64,000 nucleotides of DNA from Methanocella arvoryzae MRE50 (GCF_000063445.1 NC_009464.1:310001-374000); one strand, 5' to 3'. Positions 8,324 to 17,886 are shown, counted from the stretch's first letter. A program made the numbers and translations. The notes: a model not told the origin generated them from the letters alone.

Positions 8324-9271
8324 TCACTCGCCCTTGATCTCATCGAACGCCAGGTCTTCCCACTTGCGCAGCCCTTTGACGATGTCGAACTCCACGGGCG
8401 TCAAAACTGGCACGCCGAACCGCCCGGCGTCGTCGATGGCTACCCGGGGGCAGACCGTGGATACGTAGGCGTCGACCTTAAAAGATAGCAACCGGTCTGG
8501 CGTTATCTCTCGGATGGAGATTAGTGTAGCGTCGCCGGCGGTCTCTTTGATCCGGCGGGCGAGTTCGAGCCGTTTCTGACCGGTTTTTGTGCCGATGATG
8601 ATGCCCCACTTTTTGGCGTCCATCGCTTTAGCCATGAGAGCGTACCGCTGCCTCATGATCTTTTCGACGTCGACCTTTCGGGCTTCGCCGGTAAAGGGGT
8701 CTGCTGCGATGACCGGGACTCCGGTGCTCAGCTGGGCGCCCATCGGGTGGAAGTTGCCGCTGCCTACATACAGGACTGTGTCCACGCCTGCCGGTGTGGC
8801 GCTGAAGTTGCAGCCCAGCAGCTGGCCGGGGTACGTGATCCGGGAGTCGCCTCTGGCGATCACCGGAGTCTTCCCCGCCTCGATAAGCAGCTGTTCCATC
8901 CTCTTGAGCATGTGGATGTGCTGGACAGTGGTGACGATGCCGACTTTCTGCCCGAGCAGCGGCAGAGCGTTCCTGATGGCCGTGTCAACCTCGACTTCGT
9001 GATGGTACTCGATGAAGACGATACGATCGTCGTCCATCAGCCGGGAGTGCCCGAAATGGAACAGGACGTCGACCATGTCCAGCAGGCTGTCGTCGATGTC
9101 GCAGGCGCCGTAGCACGGATCGCCGGATACGATTACGAGAGCGCCAGTCCTGGCCTCCACGTCTTTCGCAATGCCCGGGCCCTGCCTCTTCAGGCCCTCG
9201 GGAAACTGGAGCCCGATAGTCTTCGCCTTACGCTCCTCTATAATGCGGACAATACCGTCGACGTCGATCAT
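8324..9271 (-). CDS. dph2: Diphthamide biosynthesis protein Dph2
   Basis: Archaeal Dph2 is a homodimeric [4Fe-4S] radical-SAM-like enzyme that transfers the 3-amino-3-carboxypropyl group of SAM to the target histidine of elongation factor 2, the first step of diphthamide synthesis. The three cluster cysteines are visible in the expected places: DPCYGACD (about 52-59), LLGCNFSA (about 152-159) and STVCPRVAIDD (about 271-281). The 315-residue length is normal. The gene stands alone between two repeat elements. Confidence 0.95.
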   Translation of the reverse strand: MIDVDGIVRIIEERKAKTIGLQFPEGLKRQGPGIAKDVEARTGALVIVSGDPCYGACDIDDSLLDMVDVLFHFGHSRLMDDDRIVFIEYHHEVEVDTAIRNALPLLGQKVGIVTTVQHIHMLKRMEQLLIEAGKTPVIARGDSRITYPGQLLGCNFSATPAGVDTVLYVGSGNFHPMGAQLSTGVPVIAADPFTGEARKVDVEKIMRQRYALMAKAMDAKKWGIIIGTKTGQKRLELARRIKETAGDATLISIREITPDRLLSFKVDAYVSTVCPRVAIDDAGRFGVPVLTPVEFDIVKGLRKWEDLAFDEIKGE

Positions 9272-9719
9272 AAACGGTTTTAGTTATGCATCCTTTTACT
9301 ATATAGCTGCCGAGACGTGGGGAACAATATCTGAGTAGCCAGTATTTCCGGGCTCGTTGGTTTGAAGTTGCTATCTGCCCAGTGCTCTGCCGTTGCATGG
9401 ACTCTCGTGGGTAGCACAAAGACACAAAAATCATTTTTTAGATGGACACGAAATGCCCGAAAGCTCTAAGTTCACGGCTAAACCGCGAATTGCACTAAGA
9501 CACCGGTTAAAGCTCGAAGGCCACTAATACACGGCTTTAAAACACGAACAAGTTCCGCTAAAAGACGAAGACACCAAGTTAAAACAAACAACCATTTCGC
9601 CTTACCCCTGCCATGACGACTGCTACCTTACGGCTGTGCACCATAGTATTATAATAAAAAATAGGTTATATCTGCTATTGTTATAAGGCCGCCAGTCCCG
9701 CCAAGAGGCCAAGCAGTCT

Positions 9720-9978
9720 CATTATGAATAATGGGATATTCAGGTAAAGGCTATGAAAAATTGAAAGTTGGCCCTGTATAGGTCGAAAATACCGCCAAGA
9801 GCGCCAAGAAGCCAAGCTCGCCAAGAGCTATTTTTTCATGGAACGCCAAGGACTTTGTGATCAGTATCAGAAGATATCGCTAAAAATCTTGGCGTACTTG
9901 GCTCCTTGGCGTGCCTGGCGGTATTTTCGACTCACACAGGGCAAACATTAAATTTTTCATACTCTTACTTGAAAATAC
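9720..9978. repeat. CCGCCAAG-type hairpin element, copy a
   Basis: The left arm contains CTATGAAAAATT...GGCCCTGT...GTCGAAAATACCGCCAAG; the right arm contains CTTGGCGTGCCTGGCGGTAT followed by TTTCGACTCACACAGGGC and the complement of TATGAAAAATTT. The words GCCAAG and its complement recur about every 8-12 bases. A second copy, interrupted, is present at 44512-45118. The internal segment with ATCAGAAGATATCGC is shared by both copies. Confidence 0.8.
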
Positions 9979-9992
9979 CCTTTCATCCACGA

Positions 9993-10090
9993 GTCTTTCC
10001 TGAAACATTTTTGACAGTTCCTTTGCTATGATATTCGCCTGTTGAATACCTGCGAATGCAGGCATTCTCAAGGCGATTCTCGACAGCCGA
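9993..10090 (-). repeat. Fragment related to the TA-duplicating element
   Basis: GAGTCTTTCCTGAAAC at the left end resembles the terminal repeat of the element at 45249-45580, and the following ~95 bases match the right arm of that element in inverted orientation, including the CCTGCGAATGCAGGC palindrome (10049 region here, 45511 region there). Only this one arm is recognisable, so it is likely a decayed or solo copy. Confidence 0.6.
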
Positions 10091-10099
10091 TTTTCCCCC

Positions 10100-10205
10100 T
10101 CGTTCCTCTGGCCCCTCACCTTCCCCCTCTCAGACCTCCTGACCTCCCTGACCTCCCAGTTTGAAAAGTCTCCCTGATCTCCCGGCACTCCCCAATCTCC
10201 CATTT
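10100..10205 (-). repeat. GACCTCC-type element, single arm
   Basis: A pyrimidine-rich stretch repeating CTGACCTCC/CCTCCCTGA words, with the segment TGACCTCCCAGTTTGAAAA matching the TGACCTCCCAGCTTGAACG of the 44680-44970 element. Only one arm is present. Confidence 0.55.
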
Positions 10206-10662
10206 TCCATGGTACGGATACGCAAGCCGGATGACAACGACATAATCAGGATACCGTTAAACGATGGCAACTGCTTGTTCAACCGTGTTTTAGTTTGGTG
10301 TCTTCGAGCATTCGCGGAACTTGTTCGTATTTTAAGACCGTGCCCTTTGTGCATTATGTCGATTAATTGTGATTTCGTGCAGTTCGCGTTTTAGCCGTGT
10401 ACCTTAGAGCCTTAGAGTTTTAGTGTCCCTCTAAAAAAGTAGTTTAGTGTTTTCGTGCTACGCACGCAAGCCCAAACAACAGTGTAACACTGGACCACCC
10501 AATGCACTATAAGAAATGCGATATGGGCTGCATAGAACGACCTTAGATCTGGTAGAATAGTAAATCGGACGACACGGGCGGGTTGTCGCTCAACCCATTT
10601 TATGATTGGCGCTAAAAATTCGGCAATATAGCAATTTTTCAGAATTTTTATATGGCATTTGT

Positions 10663-10670
10663 TTTATAAA
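10663..10670 (+). promoter_or_regulatory. TATA box of first tRNA-Thr gene
   Basis: TTTATAAA lies about 31-38 bases upstream of the tRNA at 10701, the usual position of an archaeal box A for a tRNA gene. It indicates that the first tRNA-Thr copy still has a promoter despite its odd anticodon loop. Confidence 0.55.
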
Positions 10671-10700
10671 AGTATGCTAAACAAGGTATTGCAAGTAGAA

Positions 10701-10777
10701 GCCCCTGTGGCTCAGTTGGCTAGAGCGGCTGACATGTAATCAGCAGTGCGGTAGTTCAAATCTATCCGGGGGCTCCA
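10701..10777 (+). tRNA. tRNA-Thr(UGU), atypical A33, CCA encoded
   Basis: A full cloverleaf can be drawn: acceptor GCCCCTG/CGGGGGC, D-stem GCTC/GAGC, anticodon stem GCTGA/TCAGC with loop CATGTAA, T-stem GGTAG/CTATC with TTCAAAT loop, discriminator T. The anticodon at positions 34-36 is TGT, decoding ACA. Position 33 is A, where U is nearly universal. Unlike the next gene, it encodes its own 3' CCA (10775-10777). It may be a decayed or functionally altered copy, but its stems are intact and a TATA box precedes it. Confidence 0.85.
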
Positions 10778-10916
10778 TATTATCCAACAAATACAGCAAT
10801 TTGGCAGCCAGCATGTGACGGCAGGCGTGGGGTATGTCTGCCGCCATGTGATTGTAAGATCATGGTCACGCGCAAAATATTAATACAGCAATCGACATTT
10901 TATTCTCGCTTACAAT

Positions 10917-10990
10917 GCCTCTGTGGCTTAGCCCGGTATAGCGGCTGACTTGTAATCAGCAGGTCGCGAGTTCAAATCTCGCCGGAGGCT
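10917..10990 (+). tRNA. tRNA-Thr(UGU)
   Basis: The cloverleaf has acceptor GCCTCTG/CGGAGGC, anticodon stem GCTGA/TCAGC with loop CTTGTAA (normal U33, anticodon TGT), T-arm GCGAG/CTCGC with loop TTCAAAT, and discriminator T, as expected for archaeal tRNA-Thr. No CCA is encoded and a T-run follows immediately. It lies 140 bp after the first tRNA-Thr gene, has the same anticodon, and is the canonical copy. An AT-rich AAAATATTAATA at 10873-10884 is a plausible TATA region. Confidence 0.93.
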
Positions 10991-11249
10991 CTTTTTACTT
11001 TTAAAATCAAATTTATTGTCTATTTGCTAAAATGGTTCTGTTTCGAAGTGTAGATGTAATAATACAAATTTATACGTATTTGGCATTACATGCTGACTCG
11101 TACGATTCTTTAGATACATTAATTCCGAACAGTATAAACGTTTTAGTACTTATACCCATGATGCAAAATAAGTGATATTAGCTAAGCATCCTTTGAACTA
11201 ATAGAAATTATTTATATAATGGTTAGTTCAATGATGTTAATGCGATAAT

Positions 11250-11468
11250 ATGAATGAAAAAACTCGCAAGATTTTTATGGGTATTTGTTTTCTCCTGATG
11301 GGGATAAGCTTTGTAGGCATTACAATTTTGGAAAAGACAATTATTACCTGGGATTTGCATACAGCATTTTATATATTCCGCTTTACAATTGGTATTATCT
11401 CAGTTATAGCGAGTGGTTACATATTATTACCAATTATATATTATATGCTAATAAAAAGATCGTCGTAG
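11250..11468 (+). CDS. Small two-helix membrane protein
   Basis: A 72-residue hypothetical protein with two predicted membrane segments (about residues 8-26 and 40-66) and a positive C-terminus. It sits alone in AT-rich sequence between tRNA-Thr and the large surface protein. There is no strong ribosome binding site. A longer frame beginning at 11285 in another phase overlaps it, but that frame has less plausible composition. No family is recognised, and it could be a remnant. Confidence 0.45.
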   Translation: MNEKTRKIFMGICFLLMGISFVGITILEKTIITWDLHTAFYIFRFTIGIISVIASGYILLPIIYYMLIKRSS

Positions 11469-12084
11469 TCTATGCGATTCAATATATGGGGACAGAGTTC
11501 CAACTAAAAACTATTTTTCCATTTCCGTATTATTGTACGTCGCTCGGTTGTTGTGTTTATTATATTACCTATCTGATCCACGCCATGCCCTTCGTAGCGT
11601 CATGCCATAGATTACCTCATGCATGTCCATATACGGTCAAGGAGAGAGCCGCGATCTTTTAACGTGGCCGTACTTTTGCCCTTGCCCTACTCGGTGTCGT
11701 CGCAACCCATAATACGCCGGCCTGCTTTACACCCCTACACCCGGTCCCCGCTCATAAATTGATATTTTCGAGCATAGAACTCACCCACCTCCGGGGCACA
11801 GTCCATCGTTTAAAGGTTGCAACTTAGCCCGCTCCATCTAAAGTCTAAAAATATACCTGCAAGTTCGAGGTCTGGCCATTGGCTTCCAACAGGCAGATCC
11901 AGGCGAAATATTGGATACTCTTCAAGGAAAGCGGCTGGTAAAAGAACCACATGCCAGCGATAGGAAAAGGCGTTGATTCAATGGTCGAGTATACGCTTAT
12001 CCACTAACCGATAGTATTATTAACACATAACCTGGAAACATTAGATAATTTACCCAGCAATGCCAGTTAAATAAGAGGTTTAGA
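11469..12084. other. Non-coding stretch upstream of surface-protein gene
   Basis: No supported gene. Short reading frames exist but lack codon-use or motif support, and parts near 11880-11990 may be decayed coding sequence. The last ~20 bases hold the AGAGGT ribosome binding site of the following gene. Confidence 0.4.
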
Positions 12085-15000
12085 ATGATACACGGTGGAT
12101 GCCTCAGGCTATCGAACATTTCTCTGGTCGCTATTCTAATACTGATCTTTTCAATCACTATAGTTGCAGATACTGCAAATGCCTCACCGAACGCCTATAT
12201 ACCTACAAGAGACAACACCGTTGTAGTACTTGATGCGTATTATGGCACCTATATTTATACGATACCGGTAGGTATCGACCCCAGGGGCATAGCTGTAAGC
12301 CCTGACGGGTTAACAGCATATGTGGCCAATTATGGTAGCGGCACGGTTTCGGTGATCGACACCACATCCAAGACAGTTAAAGCAAACGTTACAGTAGGAG
12401 CCAATCCATATGGCGTTGCGATTAATGGCGATGGATCAAGAGTGTATGTGACAAATTATGGCAGCGGTACAGTATCGGTGATTTCGACGACAGGCAACCA
12501 GGTCACTGCCACTATACCAGTAGGTTTAAATCCTGTAGGTGTGGTTGTATCCCCGGATGGAACGAGAGTATATGTAGCAAATTCAGGAACAAATACTGTT
12601 TCTATTATCAGTACGGCGGATAATTCAGTTACCGATAGATTAGTGGGTACTGCCCCCAGAGGAATAGCGATAACCCCCAACGGGTTAAAAGTGTACGTAG
12701 CAAATTATGGTAGCTCCACCGTTTCGGTCATAAATACCGTTAGTGATACTGTTGCACCAATACCAATATATGTAGGAGAAAACCCTACAGGCGTTACCGT
12801 AGCCACTAACGGCCGCTGGGCTTACGTGACAAATCCGAAAGAGAATACTGTTTCAGCAATCGATACTGTAACTGATTTTGAAGAACAAGAACATACTATA
12901 CCTGTAGGAACCGGCCCCGCGGGTATAGCGAAAGTCCCTGGCGAAAACAGTGTATTTGTGGTGAACACCGGGAGCAACAGTATTACGATCATCGATACTA
13001 ATAGCAATTCAGTCAGGCATCATTTTAGCATAGGTACCACGCCGTCCGCCTTCGGCGAGTTTATAGGTATCTCGCATAACCAGGCTCCTGTGCTGAGCAC
13101 GATCGGTGACAAAGTCGTGAATGAACTGGAACCCTTAGCGTTCAACGCTTCAGCCACAGACTCCGACGTACCGGCTCAGACGCTGTACTATTACCTCACT
13201 GGCAGTGTCCCGACAGGTGCCAGTATACACCCGGCTACCGGCGAATTCTTCTGGACACCCACAGAAGCCCATGGGCCCGGCGCATACACGTTTACCATCG
13301 TAGTATCGGATGGTATGTCTTTTGACAGCGAGACAATTAACGTCACGGTCAATGAAGTCAACCAGGCCCCCGTTCTGGCTGAGATAGGCAATAAAGCAGT
13401 GAACGAAGAAGCTACGCTCTCATTTACGGCAACCGCAGTAGATACAGACATGCCGGCCAACAATTTAACTTACTCACTGGTAAACGCCCCTGCAGGTGCA
13501 AGTATCGACCAGTCTTCCGGTGTCTTCACCTGGACACCCACAGAAGCCCAGGGACCCGGCACCTACACGTTCACAGTATGCGTATCCGACGGCTCTCTGG
13601 CTGATACAGAGGACATCATGGTTACGGTAGATGAGGTAAATACCGCCCCAGTACTTGCCATAATTGGTGGAAAGACTGTAGATGAAGGGACCGCTTTAGC
13701 CTTTACTGTCAGCGCATCCGATTCGGACCTGCCAGCCCAGGCCCTGACCTTTTCGCTCGCCGGAGCCCCCACAGGAGCGAGCATAGATGAGACGACGGGA
13801 GCATTCACGTGGACACCGACCGAAGCCCAGGGTCCAAACTCGTATACGTTTGATATCGTAGTCTCTGATGGCCTCGTGGCGGATAGCGAGACGATCACTG
13901 TTACAGTAAACGAGGTCAACGCCGATCCCGTACTGTCAGGAGTGCCGGCATCGCTTTCCTGCGATGAGCTGACTGCCTGTACGTTCACAGCTTCCGCCAC
14001 AGACTCAGACATGCCGGCCCAAACAGTGACGTTCTCGTTGTCCGGCGCCCCGGCGGGAGCGAGCATAAACGCCGGGACAGGCGCGTTCACCTGGACACCC
14101 ACAGAGGCCCAGGGACCTGGCAGTTACACATTTAGCGTGGTAGCATCCGATGGCGTAACGACCGACAGCCAGAGCATCACGATCACGGTTAACGAGGTTA
14201 ACGTAGCCCCGGTGCTCGGCGCCATCGGCGATCAGACGGTGAACGAAGGGGAGGCTTTAACATTCACGGCTTCAGCCACAGACTCCGACCTGCCCGCCCA
14301 GACCCTGATCTTCTCGCTGTCCGGCGCCCCGGCAGGAGCAAGCATAGACATGAATACAGGAGTATTCACCTGGATGCCGAACGAAGCCCAGGGACCCGAC
14401 TCCTACACGTTTAACGTCGTCGTATCAGATGGGCTGCATACGGATAGCGAGGAGATCACTGTCACCGTAAACGAAGTAAACCAGGCACCAGTGCTCAACG
14501 TGATAAGCGATTGGACGACGAATGAAGAGACACTGCTAACATTCACGGCGACCGCATCTGATCCTGACTTGCCGGCTCAAACGCTGAGTTTCAGCCTCGC
14601 CGGCAGTGTTCCGGCAGGAGCGGCGATAGACTCTGCGGGGACTTTCACCTGGACACCGACAGAGGCCCAGGGACCCGGCAGCTACACCTTTGAGGTAGTA
14701 GTCTCGGATGGCCTGGCTACCGACAGCCAGGAGATCACGATCACAGTAAATGAGGTTCTGAAATACCTGAACGTCTCCTCGAACCAGTCCAGTCTTATTG
14801 TAGGCCGTCAGACCGCAGTCCTGTTTACAGTAACCTCCGCGGATTTGCCGGTCGAAGGAGCTACAATCACTCTGACCGGCAACGCCACAGGTACAGGATT
14901 GACAGGCTCTTCGGGCACTGCAGTGATAATCGTAAATTCTAGTTCAGCAGGCAGTATTACCATAACAGTGAGCAAGGCAGGATATGAAACCGAAATTGCA

Positions 15001-15318
15001 ACCCTGAAGGCCATTGTTCCTCTGCCAGCCTCCGGCGGCAGGCCTGTAACTATCAGTATGGATGAGATGTACACCCGGCCGACACCGACTCCCATACCGA
15101 CGGTGACACCAATCGCAACAGCGACTCCGGTGTCTACTGTTACACCTACGTCAGAAACGGTAATTACCCCGGCTCCGGCGGTCAACTCGACCCCTACAGC
15201 ATCTTCGGCTCCCGGCAGCCAGGCACTGCCGGTCGGCCCGATCGTCTGGGTCCATTCAATTGCTATTACCGCCGCCGGAATTCTGGTAGCCTGGTATTTA
15301 CTGGTGTGGAAAAAATAG
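12085..15318 (+). CDS. Large surface protein: YVTN propeller, six cadherin-like repeats, C-terminal anchor
   Basis: A 1077-residue cell-surface protein. Residues 1-35 form a signal peptide (cleavage likely after TANA). Residues ~36-330 are a seven-bladed YVTN/YNCE-type beta-propeller, each blade showing V/A-YV-x-N-x-G-x-x-TVSVI and ending in a P-x-G turn. Residues ~335-890 are six ~94-residue dystroglycan/cadherin-like (He_PIG type) repeats with the pattern APVL-x-x-I-G...V-x-E...FTWTPTEAQGPGSYTF...VSDG...ITVTVNEV. A Big/carboxypeptidase-regulatory-like domain follows (~895-990), then a Thr-Pro linker and a terminal transmembrane helix ending in WKK. It probably acts as an S-layer-associated adhesin or matrix protein. 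GAGGT precedes the start and a strong terminator follows. Confidence 0.92.
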   Translation: MIHGGCLRLSNISLVAILILIFSITIVADTANASPNAYIPTRDNTVVVLDAYYGTYIYTIPVGIDPRGIAVSPDGLTAYVANYGSGTVSVIDTTSKTVKANVTVGANPYGVAINGDGSRVYVTNYGSGTVSVISTTGNQVTATIPVGLNPVGVVVSPDGTRVYVANSGTNTVSIISTADNSVTDRLVGTAPRGIAITPNGLKVYVANYGSSTVSVINTVSDTVAPIPIYVGENPTGVTVATNGRWAYVTNPKENTVSAIDTVTDFEEQEHTIPVGTGPAGIAKVPGENSVFVVNTGSNSITIIDTNSNSVRHHFSIGTTPSAFGEFIGISHNQAPVLSTIGDKVVNELEPLAFNASATDSDVPAQTLYYYLTGSVPTGASIHPATGEFFWTPTEAHGPGAYTFTIVVSDGMSFDSETINVTVNEVNQAPVLAEIGNKAVNEEATLSFTATAVDTDMPANNLTYSLVNAPAGASIDQSSGVFTWTPTEAQGPGTYTFTVCVSDGSLADTEDIMVTVDEVNTAPVLAIIGGKTVDEGTALAFTVSASDSDLPAQALTFSLAGAPTGASIDETTGAFTWTPTEAQGPNSYTFDIVVSDGLVADSETITVTVNEVNADPVLSGVPASLSCDELTACTFTASATDSDMPAQTVTFSLSGAPAGASINAGTGAFTWTPTEAQGPGSYTFSVVASDGVTTDSQSITITVNEVNVAPVLGAIGDQTVNEGEALTFTASATDSDLPAQTLIFSLSGAPAGASIDMNTGVFTWMPNEAQGPDSYTFNVVVSDGLHTDSEEITVTVNEVNQAPVLNVISDWTTNEETLLTFTATASDPDLPAQTLSFSLAGSVPAGAAIDSAGTFTWTPTEAQGPGSYTFEVVVSDGLATDSQEITITVNEVLKYLNVSSNQSSLIVGRQTAVLFTVTSADLPVEGATITLTGNATGTGLTGSSGTAVIIVNSSSAGSITITVSKAGYETEIATLKAIVPLPASGGRPVTISMDEMYTRPTPTPIPTVTPIATATPVSTVTPTSETVITPAPAVNSTPTASSAPGSQALPVGPIVWVHSIAITAAGILVAWYLLVWKK

Positions 15319-15323
15319 TACCG

Positions 15324-15358
15324 TTTAGCGGATACGTTATCCGCTAAAACTCTTTTTT
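15324..15358 (+). terminator. Hairpin terminator after surface-protein gene
   Basis: An 11-bp perfect stem, TTTAGCGGATA / TATCCGCTAAA, with a CGT loop (15324-15348), followed by CTCTTTTTTAT. It begins six bases after the stop codon. Confidence 0.7.
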
Positions 15359-15621
15359 ATTTGCTTTTAGGTATTGCAGCCTCACGTATAGCGTATTAAC
15401 ATGTGTCACTTTTCTGACTGTCTTAATTCGCAAATTTTAATACCCTTGCCACACTATGACATACTGGTTATCAATAAACGATAGCCTGCACAGTCGTGAT
15501 AAAACTTTCAATCAATCTATAATGATTAGAGCAGCAACCTTAAATCAGGTGAAAGTATACAGATTATCGGATATCAGTTAATATCAGTTGTCAAGTCACC
15601 AGTTACAGAGAAGGTAAACTC
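15359..15621. other. Intergenic region with repeated ATATCAGTT upstream of cupin regulator
   Basis: Mostly AT-rich. Near 15573-15590 the word ATATCAGTT occurs twice nine or ten bases apart, which may be an operator for the helix-turn-helix regulator that follows. This is weak inference. GAAGGT at about 15611 is the ribosome binding site. Confidence 0.3.
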
Positions 15622-16176
15622 ATGCAGGAACGAATCAAGGAAGTGGCCGCCCGGATAAAGGAGCTCAGGGAAATCCTGGACATCAGCCAGGAAAGCATGG
15701 CTTCCGATCTCCGGATAAGTCAGGATACTTACCGCAGGTACGAGAACGGCGAAGAGGATATTCCAGCGAGCATCCTCTACGAGATCTCGAGAAAGCTGGG
15801 TGTCGAGATGAGCATTCTCCTCACGGGCGAAGCCCCCAGGATGCACTATTTCACCGTGACCAGAAAAGGGCAGGGAGTAAGTGTCGAGCGGAGGAAGCAG
15901 TACAAGTACCAGAACCTCGCAGCCAACTTTATAAACAAGAAGGCCGAGCCTTTCATCGTCACGGTAGAGCCGAAGCCCGAAAGCACTCCGGTGCATACCA
16001 ATTCTCACCCGGGGCAGGAGTTCAACCTGATTCTCGAGGGAAGCCTTAAACTATTCATCAAAGACCACGAGATCGTCCTCGAAGAAGGCGACTCCATCTA
16101 TTTCGACTCAAGCTGCGATCACGCCATGGTAGCGCTGAATAACAAGCCTGCCAGATTTCTCGCCATCATAATGTGA
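15622..16176 (+). CDS. XRE-type helix-turn-helix regulator with cupin sensor
   Basis: A 184-residue transcription factor: an N-terminal XRE/Cro helix-turn-helix (about residues 10-65; [22 protein letters not shown] is split across the two DNA-contacting helices) and a C-terminal cupin barrel (about 110-182) with [16 protein letters not shown] and [14 protein letters not shown] motifs. Such proteins usually sense a small ligand in the cupin domain and regulate the adjacent operon. The stop codon lies 17 bases before the ATG of the acyl-CoA synthetase, so the two form a regulator-enzyme pair and an acyl compound is a plausible ligand. Confidence 0.92.
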   Translation: MQERIKEVAARIKELREILDISQESMASDLRISQDTYRRYENGEEDIPASILYEISRKLGVEMSILLTGEAPRMHYFTVTRKGQGVSVERRKQYKYQNLAANFINKKAEPFIVTVEPKPESTPVHTNSHPGQEFNLILEGSLKLFIKDHEIVLEEGDSIYFDSSCDHAMVALNNKPARFLAIIM

Positions 16177-16193
16177 GGTATAGAGGTAAAAAA

Positions 16194-17861
16194 ATGTCAT
16201 TGTTACACAAGTTCCTGGACAGGACCGAATTCAATTCTTACGAAGATTTCAGACAGAACCTCAAGATCAAAGTCCCTGAAAACTTCAACTTCGCCTATGA
16301 TGTCGTAGACGTCTACGCCAGAGAGAGCCCCGACAAGATCGCCCTCGTCTGGTGCGACGACTTCGGCGGAGAGAAGATCATCAGCTTCTCCGAAATGAAG
16401 CTGATGAGCGACAGGGCAGCCAATCTGTTCAAGAGCATCGGGATCAGAAAGGGCGACGCGGTCATGTTAGCCCTCAAGGGCAGGTATGAATGGTGGCCCA
16501 TCATGCTCGCGCTCCACAGGATCGGTGCGATCGCCATCCCTGCCACCCACATGCTCACGACTAAAGATATCGTGTACAGGCTAAAGCTCGCCGATATCAA
16601 GATGATGATAGCGGCAGAGGACAAATACCTCGTTCCGGCAGTCGACGCTGCCCAGAAAGAGTGCCCGGACATCCTTAAGTATAAAGTGGTTGTGAACGGC
16701 AATCATCCCGGCTGGATCGACTTTGATACAGAGGTAGAGAAGGCTGGTGATCACTTCGAGCGGCCGACCGGCGAAGAGGCCACGAAGAATGAGGACATCT
16801 CTATCCTGTACTTCACCTCGGGAACTACCGGCATGCCCAAGATGGTGGTGCACGACTTCGCCTACCCGCTGGGGCATATCCTCACGGCAAAGTACTGGCA
16901 GAACGTCATGGACAACGGCCTCCACTACACGGTGGCAGATACCGGGTGGGCAAAGGCAGTCTGGGGCAAAATATACGGCCAGTGGATAGCAGGCACGGCC
17001 GTATTCGCCTACGACTACGAGCAGTTCAACCCTGTGAACCTGCTGGAGATGAACCAGAAATACAAGGTCACCACTTTCTGTGCCCCGCCCACAATCTACA
17101 GGTTCCTCATCAACGAGGACATGTCGAAGTACGACTTCTCCCACCTCAAGTACTGTGTGGTAGCAGGCGAGCCCCTCAACCCGGAGGTATATAACAAGTG
17201 GCTTAAGCTCACCGGCATCCGGCTGATGGAAGGCTACGGACAGACTGAAATGACGGTCTCGATCGCCACCTACCCGTGGATGAATCCCAAGCCCGGTTCC
17301 ATGGGCAAGCCCTCCCCGGGCTACAATATCGTCCTCCTCAACGCGCTGGGTAAACCATGCGAAGTCGGAGAAGAAGGCGAGATCGTCATCGATACCAGCA
17401 AAGGGATGCCAGTGGGCCTGTTCAAAGGCTACTACCGCGACGAGGCGCGGACGAAGTCCATCTGGAACAATGGCCTCTATTATACAGGCGACATGGCCTG
17501 GATGGATGAAGACGGCTACATGTGGTTCGTCGGCAGGTCTGACGACGTCATCAAGAGCTCCGGCTACAGAATCGGCCCCTTCGAAGTCGAAAGTGCCCTA
17601 ATCCAGCACCCGGCGGTCGTGGAGTGCGCGATCACGGCAGTGCCCGACGAAATCAGGGGACAGGTCGTCAAGGCTACAGTCGTCCTTAAAAAGGGCTACG
17701 ACCCATGTGACGCCCTGAAGAAAGAGCTCCAGGACCACGTGAAGAAGGTCACAGCGCCTTACAAGTACCCCAGGATCGTCGAGTTCGTCCCCGCCCTGCC
17801 CAAGACTATCAGCGGCAAAATCCGCAGGGTGGAGATCAGGGACAAGGATAAGGCAGCTTAA
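16194..17861 (+). CDS. AMP-forming acyl-CoA synthetase
   Basis: An ANL-superfamily enzyme activating a carboxylic acid with ATP and joining it to CoA. Visible motifs are the P-loop [13 protein letters not shown] (about residues 204-216), A5 motif EGYGQTEMT (about 345-353), A8 hinge [20 protein letters not shown] (about 444-463) and the C-terminal catalytic Lys in [10 protein letters not shown]. Length and pattern resemble medium-chain (ACSM-like) acyl-CoA synthetases more than Acs acetyl-CoA synthetase. The ATG at 16194 is preferred over the in-frame GTG at 16173 because GAGGT (16183-16187) sits at proper distance. It is co-transcribed with the cupin regulator. A terminator follows. Confidence 0.92.
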   Translation: MSLLHKFLDRTEFNSYEDFRQNLKIKVPENFNFAYDVVDVYARESPDKIALVWCDDFGGEKIISFSEMKLMSDRAANLFKSIGIRKGDAVMLALKGRYEWWPIMLALHRIGAIAIPATHMLTTKDIVYRLKLADIKMMIAAEDKYLVPAVDAAQKECPDILKYKVVVNGNHPGWIDFDTEVEKAGDHFERPTGEEATKNEDISILYFTSGTTGMPKMVVHDFAYPLGHILTAKYWQNVMDNGLHYTVADTGWAKAVWGKIYGQWIAGTAVFAYDYEQFNPVNLLEMNQKYKVTTFCAPPTIYRFLINEDMSKYDFSHLKYCVVAGEPLNPEVYNKWLKLTGIRLMEGYGQTEMTVSIATYPWMNPKPGSMGKPSPGYNIVLLNALGKPCEVGEEGEIVIDTSKGMPVGLFKGYYRDEARTKSIWNNGLYYTGDMAWMDEDGYMWFVGRSDDVIKSSGYRIGPFEVESALIQHPAVVECAITAVPDEIRGQVVKATVVLKKGYDPCDALKKELQDHVKKVTAPYKYPRIVEFVPALPKTISGKIRRVEIRDKDKAA

Positions 17862-17886
17862 CAATGCAGATGGAAAACAGGCAAAT

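Larger units (their letters stand above)
9410..10470. repeat. Composite inverted-repeat cluster with outer ACACGAA/TTTTAGTG arms
   Basis: The outer left arm (about 9410-9600) and outer right arm (about 10240-10470) are imperfect inverted complements. For example GGTAGCACAAAGACAC on the left matches the complement of GTGTTTTCGTGCTACGC on the right, and ATTTTTTAGA faces CTCTAAAAAAG. Between the arms lie at least three other element types (a CCGCCAAG hairpin, a CTGAAAC-ended fragment and a pyrimidine-rich GACCTCC fragment), so the outer element appears to have received insertions. No credible protein is encoded from 9272 to 10700. Confidence 0.7.

Noticed and set aside
9880-10394. Short frames in the 10 kb repeat cluster
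   Set aside because: They cross element boundaries and lack ribosome binding sites or motifs.
11285-11662. A 125-codon frame overlapping the small membrane protein
   Set aside because: Unusual Tyr/Cys-rich composition and no start signal; probably a shadow in AT-rich DNA.
13563-14102. Antisense frames through the cadherin-like repeats
   Set aside because: They repeat with the same period as the sense gene and have no independent start or motif.
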